42,480 nucleotides of DNA from positions 1 through 42,480 of the forward strand of contig CALFBP010000068.1 of NCBI GenBank assembly GCA_937951625.1, read 5' to 3'. The notes under the pieces were generated by a model, which ran no database searches, was not told the origin of the DNA, and worked only from the letters and a program-made list of their open reading frames with translations. Shown piece after piece: positions 18,643 to 26,920 of this stretch; positions within the stretch are counted from its first letter, which is position 1, and every line of letters starts with the position of its first letter. A program made the position numbers and the translations under genes. The DNA is from an uncultured Thermoguttaceae bacterium (lineage in GTDB: Bacteria > Planctomycetota > Planctomycetia > Pirellulales > Thermoguttaceae).

Positions 18643-18670
18643 TTGACGGGCGGAGGGCAGAGGGTACAAT
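18643..18670 (+). promoter_or_regulatory. Sigma70-type promoter of the phosphoesterase gene
   Basis: -35 TTGACG (18643-18648), 16-bp spacer, -10 TACAAT (18665-18670), both five of six to consensus. The start point would be near 18677, leaving an unusually long 180-nt leader before the ATG at 18859. The leader contains local hairpins, for example GACG-ATGGGTTTGC-CGTC just after the start, but no known riboswitch motif that I can name. Confidence 0.65.
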
Positions 18671-18858
18671 CCCGACTAGACGATGGGTTTGCCGTCTGGG
18701 ACTGCCGAAACCACGGCGTTGGCTGGGTCCCGCTTCGCTGGGCAACGTGCTTGGCGCGGGCGTCTGTCTGCTGAGAGGCAGGCGAGGGAATCGGCGGAGG
18801 GCCTCGGTTGAACCATGGCGTGGGCAAGCGACGGCGGGCGTTTTTGGAGGCCGTCGGC

Positions 18859-19569
18859 ATGAAACTGCTTATACTTTCGGACATCCATGGGAATTGGCCG
18901 GCCTTGGAGGCTGTACTTGCCGCTGAGCCGAATCGCGACAGCGTGGTTTTCTGCGGCGATGTAGTTGACTACGGTCCCCAGCCGGTCGAGTGCCTGCGCT
19001 GGGTGGCGGGCAACGTCCAGCACTTCGTCCGGGGCAATCACGACAACGCCCTAGGCTTCAACGAGGATTGCCAGTGCCTGGGGAGTTTTCGGGAGTTCTC
19101 GTTGGCCACGCGGGCCTGGCATCGCAGCCTGGTCCACGGCGACGATTGTCAATTCCTTCGGAACGCACCGCGGCTCGACTGGTTCAAGTGGGACGGAGGC
19201 TATTTCCGCATCGCCCATGCCACGCCCCAGGGAGGTCTGTTCGAGTATCTCTCCGCGGACCAGTGGGGCGAGTGGCTGGAGGGGGTGGAGGCGGATTTCG
19301 TGCTCTTGGGCCATACCCATGTGCAGGGCGTGCGGACCTTCGGCAGGACGACGGTGGTCAATCCGGGCAGTGTGGGACTTGCGCGGGACGTGCGAGGCAA
19401 GGCCTGCTACGCGGTTTATGAAGCCGGGCGCATCGAATTGCGACAGGTTGATTACGACGTGGAGCAAACGGTGGCCGCGCTCCGGGCAGCGCCGCTGCCG
19501 CAGCGCGTCGTCGAGGGGCTGGCACGCGTTTTGGGCTGCGACTCGCGCGCGTCCGCCAGGGTATCTTGA
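18859..19569 (+). CDS. YfcE-like calcineurin-fold metallophosphoesterase
   Basis: 236-residue phosphodiesterase of the YfcE/MJ0936 group with all metal ligands in order: SDIHGNWPALEAVL (Asp, His), FCGDVVDYGPQP (Asp), VRGNHDN (Asn, His), a His in IAHATPQGG, and LLGHTHVQGV (His, His), followed by NPGSVG. Members hydrolyse phosphodiesters in vitro, but natural substrates are mostly unknown. The ATG at 18859 has GGAGG eight bases upstream; an in-frame TTG at 18808 is less likely. The gene has its own promoter and is not part of the his operon. It ends convergent with the MacB permease. Confidence 0.93.
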   Translation: MKLLILSDIHGNWPALEAVLAAEPNRDSVVFCGDVVDYGPQPVECLRWVAGNVQHFVRGNHDNALGFNEDCQCLGSFREFSLATRAWHRSLVHGDDCQFLRNAPRLDWFKWDGGYFRIAHATPQGGLFEYLSADQWGEWLEGVEADFVLLGHTHVQGVRTFGRTTVVNPGSVGLARDVRGKACYAVYEAGRIELRQVDYDVEQTVAALRAAPLPQRVVEGLARVLGCDSRASARVS

Positions 19570-19584
19570 AGGCGGGCCCCTCGT

Positions 19585-19611
19585 CCCCTGTCGCCGTCTG
19601 CGGCGACGGGG
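19585..19611. terminator. Strong hairpin between convergent genes
   Basis: CCCC-T-GTCGCCG (19585-19596), loop TCTG, CGGCGAC-GGGG (19601-19611): an 11-bp stem with one bulged T. It lies 16 bases after the phosphoesterase stop and 75 bases from the stop of the opposing permease. No T-run follows, so it would be a bidirectional, non-canonical terminator. Confidence 0.5.
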
Positions 19612-19686
19612 CAGAGGCGACGCTAGCTCTATCTCTCCTCCCCACTCCTGTTTCGCGATGCCCTCCCGCACGGGGCCTGGTCGCGT

Positions 19687-21012
19687 TTACTCATGGCGAA
19701 GGGCTTCGATGGGGTCCATGGCGGCGGCGCGCATGGCGGGGTAAAGGCCGAAGACCACGCCGATGGTCACGGCAATGATGAAGGCCAGCGGAATGGACAG
19801 GGGAACGATGGTCGGCTCGACGGCCTTAATGACGTCGGGCAATTGGGCCATGACGTTGGGAAATGCCTGCTCGATCCTAGCCTGAATGAATTTGGTGACG
19901 GCGGGACAGAGCAGCCCGCCCAACACTCCCGTCAGCCCCCCCACCGTGGACAATGACACTGTCTCGACGAGGAACTGGCGCACGATGTCGCGGCGTTTGG
20001 CGCCGAGAGCGCGGCGGATGCCGATTTCGCGGGTCCGCTCCGTCACGGTGGCGAGCATGATGTTCATGATCCCAATCCCGCCCACCACCAGCGAAATCGC
20101 CGCGATCAGGCCCATGAAGAGGATGAACATCAATCGGGTGGTGCGGGCCTGTTCGAGCAATTCCAAGGGGACGGTGACGCCAAAGTCCTCGATGCGGTGG
20201 CTGAGGGCGAGCGTCTGCTTGACCAGTTCCGCGGTCTCCATGACATGCTCGACCTTATCGACGCGGAGCGTGATTTGGCTGAGCTGGACCATTTCGCCCT
20301 CGAACGAGCCGCTGCGGCGCGTGACCACCAGATCGCCGATCCGCGTGCGCAAGGTCTCGATGGGGATGTAGACATCGCTGGAGAAATCCTGTGCGGCCAA
20401 AGAGCCGCCAATTCCGGCCGTGGGCATGCGCGGCTTGAGCACGCCCACCACCACGTAATACTGTTCCTCCACGTGGATCGACTCGCCCAGCGGATCCTCG
20501 AAGGGAAACAGCTTCTCGGCCGTACCCGCGGCCAGCACGCAGACGTTCTTTTTCTCGCGACCGTCAGCGTCGGTCAGGAACCGTCCGCGATCGACCTCCA
20601 GCTTCGTGACCTCGGCGTAATCCGGCGTGGAGCCGACCAGGCGGCCATCGACCATCCGCCCCTTGTAGCTGAAGCGGCGGCGCAATTCGCGGATGGGCAG
20701 GGCCCGGGTGACCGTCGGGATGGTGGCGGTCAGGCGGGCGTAGTCGTCGCGGGTCAGACCGTAGGGCATCAGGCCACGGAGCCGATCGGTCACTTCGCTG
20801 GGCGGTTTCAGCGTCCGCAGGATGATGTTGTTGGCGCCCAAGCCCTCGATCTGTTCCTGCGCCTTGCGGCTGATTCCTTCCCCAATCGCCAAGAGCCAAA
20901 TCACCGCCGCCACGCCAATGAAAATGCCCAACACCGTCAGCGCAGAACGCAAGGGATGCAAGAGCAAGCTCTTGATGCCGACTTGCCAGGTGCGGAGCCA
21001 AAGCAGGGTCAT
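19687..21012 (-). CDS. MacB-type ABC transporter permease
   Basis: 441-residue inner-membrane permease. An N-terminal membrane helix (ALTVLGIFIGVAAVIWLLAI) is followed by a large MacB_PCD periplasmic domain (about 45-275) and a C-terminal FtsX block of three helices with the coupling loop ERTREIGIRRALGAKRRDIV. The C-terminus AMDPIEALRHE is the usual MacB ending. The separate ATPase lies 73 bp upstream, and a MacA-like adaptor lies before that, so the complete unit is adaptor-ATPase-permease. Such sets export macrolides, peptides or lipids across the envelope; the substrate here is unknown. No TolC-like gene is in the window. Confidence 0.94.
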   Translation of the reverse strand: MTLLWLRTWQVGIKSLLLHPLRSALTVLGIFIGVAAVIWLLAIGEGISRKAQEQIEGLGANNIILRTLKPPSEVTDRLRGLMPYGLTRDDYARLTATIPTVTRALPIRELRRRFSYKGRMVDGRLVGSTPDYAEVTKLEVDRGRFLTDADGREKKNVCVLAAGTAEKLFPFEDPLGESIHVEEQYYVVVGVLKPRMPTAGIGGSLAAQDFSSDVYIPIETLRTRIGDLVVTRRSGSFEGEMVQLSQITLRVDKVEHVMETAELVKQTLALSHRIEDFGVTVPLELLEQARTTRLMFILFMGLIAAISLVVGGIGIMNIMLATVTERTREIGIRRALGAKRRDIVRQFLVETVSLSTVGGLTGVLGGLLCPAVTKFIQARIEQAFPNVMAQLPDVIKAVEPTIVPLSIPLAFIIAVTIGVVFGLYPAMRAAAMDPIEALRHE

Positions 21013-21085
21013 GGGATTGAGGGTTGGGCGGCAATCGAGGCATCAAATCCTAGATGCCCCGCGGACGGTACCGCCGCAAAGCCGT

Positions 21086-21805
21086 CTAAATCGCGGCGTT
21101 CGCTTCGCAAGGTTCCTTGTTATCCAAACGTCGATCGGACACGACCTTGCCGTCCATAAGGCGGACGATGCGCCGCGTCCGGGCGCCGACGTCGGGTTCG
21201 TGCGTGACCATGATGATCGTCTTCCCGTCACGGTTGAGCGACTCGAGAAGACTCAGGATTTCCTCACTGGTCGCCGAGTCGAGGTTTCCGGTCGGCTCGT
21301 CGGCCAGGATGAACAGGGGGTCGTTGACCAAACTCCGGGCGATGGCGACGCGCTGTTGCTGGCCGCCAGAGAGCTGGGTAGGCCGGTGGCCAAGCCGTTG
21401 TCCCAAACCCACCATCTCGGCCAGTTCGCGGCACCGTTTGCGGTATTTCGGCCCGCACTTTCCCTGATAGATCAAAGGCACTTCGATGTTTTCCAAGACC
21501 GTCAGTTGGGGAATGAGGTTGTAGGACTGAAAGACGAAGCCGATGTGCGAGGCGCGGATCTCGGAAAGCCGGTCGTCGTCGGCTTTGGTCACGTCCTCGT
21601 CGCCGAGCCAGATCGTGCCCGAGGTGGGGCGATCCAGGCACCCCAAAAGGTTCAGCAGGGTACTCTTGCCTGATCCCGAGGCCCCCATCACGGCCAAGTA
21701 ATCCCCTTCAGGCACGTCCAGGTCCACGCCACGCAGTGCGCGGACCGTGCCGCCGTCGAGGACGTATTCTTTCGTCACTTGGCAAACTCGCGCGGCATAT
21801 CGCAT
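21086..21805 (-). CDS. MacB-type ABC transporter ATPase
   Basis: 239-residue ATPase partner of the permease at 19687. Walker A is GASGSGKST, the Q-loop is [10 protein letters not shown], the signature is [15 protein letters not shown], Walker B and D-loop are [13 protein letters not shown], and the H-loop is MVTHEP. Paralogous to the ATPase at 5964-6695 but clearly divergent from it. It starts 42 bp after the MacA-like adaptor stop. In E. coli MacB the ATPase is fused to the permease; here the two are split. Confidence 0.95.
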   Translation of the reverse strand: MRYAARVCQVTKEYVLDGGTVRALRGVDLDVPEGDYLAVMGASGSGKSTLLNLLGCLDRPTSGTIWLGDEDVTKADDDRLSEIRASHIGFVFQSYNLIPQLTVLENIEVPLIYQGKCGPKYRKRCRELAEMVGLGQRLGHRPTQLSGGQQQRVAIARSLVNDPLFILADEPTGNLDSATSEEILSLLESLNRDGKTIIMVTHEPDVGARTRRIVRLMDGKVVSDRRLDNKEPCEANAAI

Positions 21806-21847
21806 GGGACGATGGCGCCGAGGTGTAGGTAGTGGAAGGCGGAGCGG

Positions 21848-23683
21848 TCAACCGCCCCGGGACTTAGGCTTGGGTTCGGGGCCGCGGGCGGCGAGGGCCC
21901 GGGCGGCGGCGAGCCATTCCTGGCGGTCCACGAATCCATCGCGATTGGCGTCGACGACGGCGAATTGATCCTGCATCGAGGCGGGAAGCTCCTCTTGGGA
22001 CAGCCGCCCGTCGCCGTTGGCGTCCAGTTGGTCGAATCGCCGGCTCGCTAACGAGGCCGGATCGGACTTGGTGGGCGCGGGGTCCTCCGAAGGCCGCTTC
22101 TTTCCGGCAGGCGCCGTCTTCGGCGTCGGCCTCGCGTCCGACCCCTTCGTGGCTTTTTCTTCGCCCGGCTGGATTCCCCCAGCGGCCTCGCTCGACGCCA
22201 GCATGGTTTTGGGCTCTGTGGCGGGGACATCGCCGGGCAACTCGAATTGCTCGCGGAGCGCCGCGGCATTGGCCGCCACCCGCTCCCCCGGCTGGAGGTT
22301 GCTCTTGACCACCAGCATCTTATCGTTGGTGTTGCCGACCTCGATTTGCCGAAGTTCCCAGTCGTTGTTGCGCCAGACAAAACAATAATACTTGTCGCCC
22401 TGGGCGAGCACGGCTTGGACGGGGACTTGGATGGCGTCGGGCAGTTGGGCGACGCGGATGCGGACCTCGGCGTTCAGACCCGGCCTCAACCCCTCGGGCG
22501 ATCCGAGGATCTCGACCGTCGTCTCGTATTCCTTGATGTTGGCCGCCCACCAGCCGCCCTGCACGGGGTACTCATTCACCTTCCGCACCACGCCCTGAAG
22601 TTCCTGGTCCGGCAAGGCGTCCAGGCGAATCGAGGCCGTTTGCCCTTCCTTGACCAGGGCGATCTTCGATTCGTTGATGCGGGCCTTGACCTGCATGCGT
22701 TTGGGGTCGGGCAGGCGGACGATCACCTGGCGCTCGCGGACCACCGTCCCTTCCTCAATGATGATCTCCTGACCGCCGTATCGCTCGGTGTTGTTGGCGT
22801 AGACCACCTGCCCGTTGGCCGGCGCTGTGATGCGGCATTTCTTGATTTGTTCCGAGATCAGGTTCAGCCGCTGAAGTTCAAGTTTCCAGGTATTCTCCTG
22901 GGCCTTGAACTTCGCCTCGGTGGACTGGATGTCGGCCTCGAGCTGGAGCTTCGTCTTGGCTTTGGTGTATTCATCGAGCACTTTGAGTCGGAGTTTCGCC
23001 GCCTCCAGGTCGGTGGCGGCCTTTTTCGCGGCGAACTCGTCGGCCTGGAGCTGAAGTTTGGTGATATAGCCCTTTTCCAACAACTGCTTGCTGTAGCGGA
23101 CGTTGTCGGCGGCGCGGCGGGCGTTCTCCTCGGCCACAGCCAGGTCCGCGTCGATTTGGGCTCGATCGATCTGGTATTTGCCCTGAAGATACTCGTCGAG
23201 CGCCTTGACGGCCGTCTCATGGTCGCTCTTGGCCTGGATCATCGCCGCGTTGGCGTTTTCCACCACGCTCTTCTGCTTCAGTTCGTCATTCTCCAAGGCC
23301 GAGGAATCGAGACGGCAGATCAAATCGCCGGCCTTGACGTAGGTGCCCTCGGGAACGATCTCCAGAATCCGCGTGCCGGCGGAACCTTGGGCCTGGACCT
23401 CGCAGCGGACCTCGATGTTGCTGGCGCTTTCCACGCTGCCACGTTCCGTGATCTCGTGGACGAACTCACCCCGCTCGACGACGTGCAATAGCGGCATGGC
23501 CTCGGAGGCCCCGCTCGAAAAAGAAGGCCAGAACAGCCAGGCCAACAGCGGCAGAACCAACAACCCCACGAGCACGACCGCCTGTCCCAAGGTGATCGCC
23601 CCAAGCCGACGCCGCAACGCCTCGTTCAGTTTCAGTGGGGGGATGCGGTGCATCGAAGCTGCCCTGCGGTTGAGGAAGTCCAT
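21848..23683 (-). CDS. MacA/HlyD-type membrane fusion protein with C-terminal EF-hand pair
   Basis: 611-residue periplasmic adaptor of the tripartite exporter. One N-terminal membrane helix (LGQAVVLVGLLVLPLLAWLF, about 33-53) is followed by a biotinyl-lipoyl-like half, a long coiled-coil hairpin (about 125-265, rich in Lys/Glu/Ala heptads), the second lipoyl half (ITAPANGQVVY), and beta-barrel and membrane-proximal domains. A Pro/Lys-rich linker leads to two canonical EF-hand loops, DANGDGRLSQEE (about 554) and DANRDGFVDRQE (about 578). EF-hands are not part of ordinary MacA and suggest calcium binding in the periplasm. ATPase and permease follow at 42 and 73 bp. Start ATG 23683; an internal Met at 23653 is possible. 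Confidence 0.9.
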   Translation of the reverse strand: MDFLNRRAASMHRIPPLKLNEALRRRLGAITLGQAVVLVGLLVLPLLAWLFWPSFSSGASEAMPLLHVVERGEFVHEITERGSVESASNIEVRCEVQAQGSAGTRILEIVPEGTYVKAGDLICRLDSSALENDELKQKSVVENANAAMIQAKSDHETAVKALDEYLQGKYQIDRAQIDADLAVAEENARRAADNVRYSKQLLEKGYITKLQLQADEFAAKKAATDLEAAKLRLKVLDEYTKAKTKLQLEADIQSTEAKFKAQENTWKLELQRLNLISEQIKKCRITAPANGQVVYANNTERYGGQEIIIEEGTVVRERQVIVRLPDPKRMQVKARINESKIALVKEGQTASIRLDALPDQELQGVVRKVNEYPVQGGWWAANIKEYETTVEILGSPEGLRPGLNAEVRIRVAQLPDAIQVPVQAVLAQGDKYYCFVWRNNDWELRQIEVGNTNDKMLVVKSNLQPGERVAANAAALREQFELPGDVPATEPKTMLASSEAAGGIQPGEEKATKGSDARPTPKTAPAGKKRPSEDPAPTKSDPASLASRRFDQLDANGDGRLSQEELPASMQDQFAVVDANRDGFVDRQEWLAAARALAARGPEPKPKSRGG

Positions 23684-23850
23684 CGGGAGCCGACAACGCG
23701 GCTCGCATTATTCCATCCCAACCTTTATCATACTCAAAAAACCTAACTGTTCCAGTGAAGACCAGCCGCGCAGGCTGGCGCCATGCCACCTGAAGGGACT
23801 GCCTGTCTCAGGGCTACTTCACCCCGCGGTCTCGACTCGGGATGAAGCAG

Positions 23851-25062
23851 TTAAGGGAGTCGGGCAACGGAACCGTCCCGAACGGTACCCAAAGCAACGG
23901 TTCGGGAATTGCCCCCCAAGGCATCCCAAAGGATCGGCCCACATTCCCCCTCCCATGGGGCCAAGGCCCGGATCGCGTCGGCGATTCTGGCGCGATTGAG
24001 GCCTGCTTGGCGGACCGCGGCCACGACCAGCGTCACGGCGTCGTAGGCAGCGGCGGCGGCGTAGTCGGGCGGTTTTCCCACGCGGCGGTGGAATTCTTCG
24101 GCGAAGGGAGTCGGCGACTCGCGAGGGGCGTACAACAAAGGGAAGACCAAGTCGTTGGCGGCGCTGGCCACCAATTCCACAAATCGCCGGCGTCCCATCC
24201 AGGGCCCACCGAGGATCGGTCCGCGATAGCCGGCCTCGCGGAGTTGGATCGTCACCTGTGCGCTGGCCTCGGCCGGGGCGACGACGACGACTGCGCGTGG
24301 TTTCTCTTCTGTGATTTGTCGAACTACGTTCCCCAAATCCTCCACTCCTGAGAAAGACCATCGACGGCGAGGGACGAGGTTCCGCTTGCGGAGCGCGGCA
24401 TTCAACTGGCCGAGAAACACTCGGCAGTCGTGATCGTCGGTCCCCAGGACCACGAAGGCATCCTCCGCGCGGATGGTGGCCAGTCGATCAACCAAAAGCG
24501 GCGCGAGTACATCGTCGCCCGGCAGACAGGAGAATATCCACGGTACAAACGCAGAGTTAGCGCTGCGGTCGGTGCTAGCCGGGCTGACGATCACGAGCCG
24601 GGCCTTGGCGGCGATTTGCTCCGCCAGATGGGTCGTGGCGCTGTCCACGCCACCTATGATCGCCCAAACCTTATCGTCATACACCAGTCGGGCCGCTTGG
24701 GCCGCGCCGCCCGTCCAAGGGTTGTCGGACCAGCGCGCCACGAGGCGAAACGGCTTACCCCGATAACCGCCCTCACGATTGGCCTGCTCGATCGCCATGC
24801 GAGCCGCGGACCACAGGTCGCCGAACTTGGCGTGGGCAGGATCATTCGGTCCGAAATAGCCGATGCGGACTTCTTCCAAGTCGGCTGGCTCAGGCTGTTC
24901 GCGCCCGGGGCCGACGTATTCCAAGGGTTGCTTCCGCCCGTCGTGAAACACGGCCCTGCCTTCGGACGGCTTGGGTGACACGGCGCCCGGCTCCGCGCCT
25001 AGGACCGCGGCGGCAATCGATCCTAACCCCAAAAGCACGAACCCGATGTTGCGGCGAACCAC
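23851..25062 (-). CDS. Branched-chain-amino-acid-type periplasmic binding protein (Peripla_BP_6 family)
   Basis: 403 residues from GTG 25062, chosen because it gives a compact signal peptide (VRRNIGFVLLGLGSIAAAVLGAE) with AGAGG upstream; TTG at 25110 would add 16 residues. The body is a type I binding fold of the LivJ kind: EVRIGYFGP, AARMAIEQANREGGYRGKPF, VWAIIGGVDSATTHLAEQI, VIVSPASTD. A motif YVGPGREQPEPAD just before the domain is shared with the next gene upstream. There is no permease or ATPase of the amino-acid uptake type in the window, so it may be a receptor or ligand-scavenging subunit rather than a transporter part. Ligand unknown. Confidence 0.85.
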   Translation of the reverse strand: MVRRNIGFVLLGLGSIAAAVLGAEPGAVSPKPSEGRAVFHDGRKQPLEYVGPGREQPEPADLEEVRIGYFGPNDPAHAKFGDLWSAARMAIEQANREGGYRGKPFRLVARWSDNPWTGGAAQAARLVYDDKVWAIIGGVDSATTHLAEQIAAKARLVIVSPASTDRSANSAFVPWIFSCLPGDDVLAPLLVDRLATIRAEDAFVVLGTDDHDCRVFLGQLNAALRKRNLVPRRRWSFSGVEDLGNVVRQITEEKPRAVVVVAPAEASAQVTIQLREAGYRGPILGGPWMGRRRFVELVASAANDLVFPLLYAPRESPTPFAEEFHRRVGKPPDYAAAAAYDAVTLVVAAVRQAGLNRARIADAIRALAPWEGECGPILWDALGGNSRTVALGTVRDGSVARLP

Positions 25063-25378
25063 GGCAGCCTCTTTAGGCAAGAGCCCCTTGAGGATACTTG
25101 CATTCAGCAAAGGCCCCTACAGCCTGAGGCCATGCGCATGTAAAAGCCCTCTTGCCTTTCCACCCGATTCCCGGAGGGCAGGCGAAAATCGCGCGCTCGG
25201 ACACGGAAGCGGTAGCTTGACCTAAGAGCTTATCCCGCAACCTCCCCTCTCTCGCTCGCGGGAGAGGGGTTGGGGGTGAGGGCAACTGCAAGGCAGGCGT
25301 TTTTCCCGTCGTCTGCAAAGATCTTGGGCCCTCACCCCGACCCTCTCCCATGGGGAGAGGGGACTTTTGGGATAGACA
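25063..25378 (-). other. 316-bp gap between the two binding-protein genes
   Basis: Holds the palindromic repeat pair described separately (25241-25362). The rest (25063-25240) has no recognisable gene. The leader of the downstream binding protein, with an AGAGG ribosome site, lies at its low-coordinate end. Confidence 0.5.
25241..25362. repeat. Inverted pair of CCCTCTCCC/GGGAGAGGG palindromic repeat units
   Basis: One unit at 25241-25283 has CTCCCCTCTC, a short loop, GGAGAGGGG, then TTGGGGGTGAGGGC. A second at 25326-25362 reads the reverse way: GGGCCCTCACCCCGACCCTC, then TCCCATGGGGAGAGGGG. Each is a hairpin, and the two are inverted copies of each other around a 42-bp centre, so one long imperfect hairpin is also possible. 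Such CCCTCACCCC-ACCCTCTCCC elements are a dispersed intergenic repeat in several bacterial groups. It lies between two genes of one direction and may reduce or end transcription. Confidence 0.7.
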
Positions 25379-26887
25379 CTAAGGGTTTTGCGGGCTGGCG
25401 ATCAGTTCGCCGCGGTCTCCGGGCGGCCGCTGCGGACCTCGCGGGATGGCCAAATCCTCACGAGAATAGTAGCGCCACCGTCCGTTTTCGTATTTTGCCA
25501 AATACACTTCGCCAATGTCGTCCATCGCAGCGCTGAAGATGATGTCGCCGGTGACGCCCGGCCAGGGCTGGGTACGATAGGCCAACACGTCGCGGATTTT
25601 CGCCCGATTCAGCCCTGCCACCTGGATCGCCCAGATCAGCATGTTCATGCCGTCGTAGGCGTGGGCGGAGTAGGTTTCCACCTCCGCGTCCTTGCCGAAC
25701 TTCTCGTCATTTTCAAATCGCTTTCGGAACCGCTCGCGAAAGGCGTCAAGTTTGGGATCCTTGCGGTCGGGATTCCAGGGGTAGCAACCGATGACCCCGT
25801 CAGCGTTCTTGCCGGCGATTTCCACAAACTCGCGGGAAACGCAGCGGTCGCAGACGAAGAAGGGCTGGTTCATCCCGCGTGCCCGCATCTGGTTGAGGAT
25901 CCTCGCCCCGTCGTCGGCATTGCCCCAATGGACCACCGCGTCGACGTTGGCGGCCTGGATGCGATCGAGATGGAGGGAGAAGTCAGTCTGCCCAAGCTGG
26001 TAAGCCATTTCGATGGGAATGGGATAGCCTAACCGCCTAGCGGAATCGCGGATTTCGCGGACACCGAAGCGGCCGTAGCGATTGCTGGCGCGGATGATGC
26101 CCACGCGTTTCATCTTCAGTTTGCGGAAAAGGTAGTCGGCCAGCAGATAATTCATCTGCCGGTCGTCGCCCACGCAACGGAAGACCCAGGGGATGTTGGT
26201 CTCGATGAACGTGGGATCCATGTCGCCGCTATTCATCATGGGCACTTCGGCCTTCAAGGCCACGCGGATGGCGATATGACTATTGGCCCCGTCGATCGTG
26301 CCGAGGATGGCCCACACGTTGTCCTTGTAGGCCTGCTTGATGATCTCATTGCCGGAGGAGCCCCACAGGCCATTGTCATTGCTGACGACCAGTTCGAAGG
26401 GGATATTGCGACGCAGATAACCGCCCTGGGCATTGGCCTCTTCGATAGCGAGGACGCAGCCCTGGAGCATCTTTTTACCGAGCAGCTCTTCGTTATGGCT
26501 TTTGCCGCCGGTGGCCACGGAGACCGTTGGCTCGATCGGGCCGATGAAGCCGATCTTCACCGTCTTGACGTCCTCCGGCTCGGGAATCGTCCGGCCCGCC
26601 CCGTAATACTCCATCTGCTCCAGGAAGTGTCGCTTATACGGAGTGACGTGGCGGAACGGCTCGAGATCGCGGGAGGTGTGGGCGTAATTTTCATCAGTCT
26701 TCAAGGGCAGGTTCGGAACCTGGTAGGCGTTCAGCGAGTTCACTTCTTCCAGGATTTTCAGGGTCTCGGCGTCGACGGCCAGCGGGGGATGCCAAGCCGT
26801 GGGATTGGACGGCCTTGCTCCCGGTTCGGCTTGCACCACCGCTGCGAAAAGTATGAGTATCATGCAAGAAAGGCTGAACGATCGCAT
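25379..26887 (-). CDS. Branched-chain-amino-acid-type periplasmic binding protein, long form
   Basis: 502 residues with signal peptide MRSFSLSCMILILFAAVVQA. An N-terminal extension of about 85 residues ends in YYGAGRTIPEPEDV, the same motif as in the paralogue at 23851. The Peripla_BP_6-type domain follows: VKTVKIGFIGP, GCVLAIEEANAQGGYLRRNI, VWAILGTIDGANSHIAIRVA, NIPWVFRCVGDDRQMNYLLA, RVGIIRASNRYGRFGV. A good GGAG lies 8 bp before the ATG. It sits 33 bp after the propeller gene and is probably cotranscribed with it. Like its paralogue it has no transporter partners here. Similar binding proteins occur near periplasmic quinoprotein and cytochrome genes, which fits this setting. Ligand unknown. 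Confidence 0.87.
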   Translation of the reverse strand: MRSFSLSCMILILFAAVVQAEPGARPSNPTAWHPPLAVDAETLKILEEVNSLNAYQVPNLPLKTDENYAHTSRDLEPFRHVTPYKRHFLEQMEYYGAGRTIPEPEDVKTVKIGFIGPIEPTVSVATGGKSHNEELLGKKMLQGCVLAIEEANAQGGYLRRNIPFELVVSNDNGLWGSSGNEIIKQAYKDNVWAILGTIDGANSHIAIRVALKAEVPMMNSGDMDPTFIETNIPWVFRCVGDDRQMNYLLADYLFRKLKMKRVGIIRASNRYGRFGVREIRDSARRLGYPIPIEMAYQLGQTDFSLHLDRIQAANVDAVVHWGNADDGARILNQMRARGMNQPFFVCDRCVSREFVEIAGKNADGVIGCYPWNPDRKDPKLDAFRERFRKRFENDEKFGKDAEVETYSAHAYDGMNMLIWAIQVAGLNRAKIRDVLAYRTQPWPGVTGDIIFSAAMDDIGEVYLAKYENGRWRYYSREDLAIPRGPQRPPGDRGELIASPQNP

Positions 26888-26920
26888 TGTCGTGTCTCCT
26901 CGAGTTATTCTCGTTAAAAG

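Noticed and set aside
22247-23491. 414-codon + strand frame opposite the MacA-like gene
   Set aside because: Leu/Val/Gly/Asp-biased mirror of the coiled-coil region; no SD or domain.
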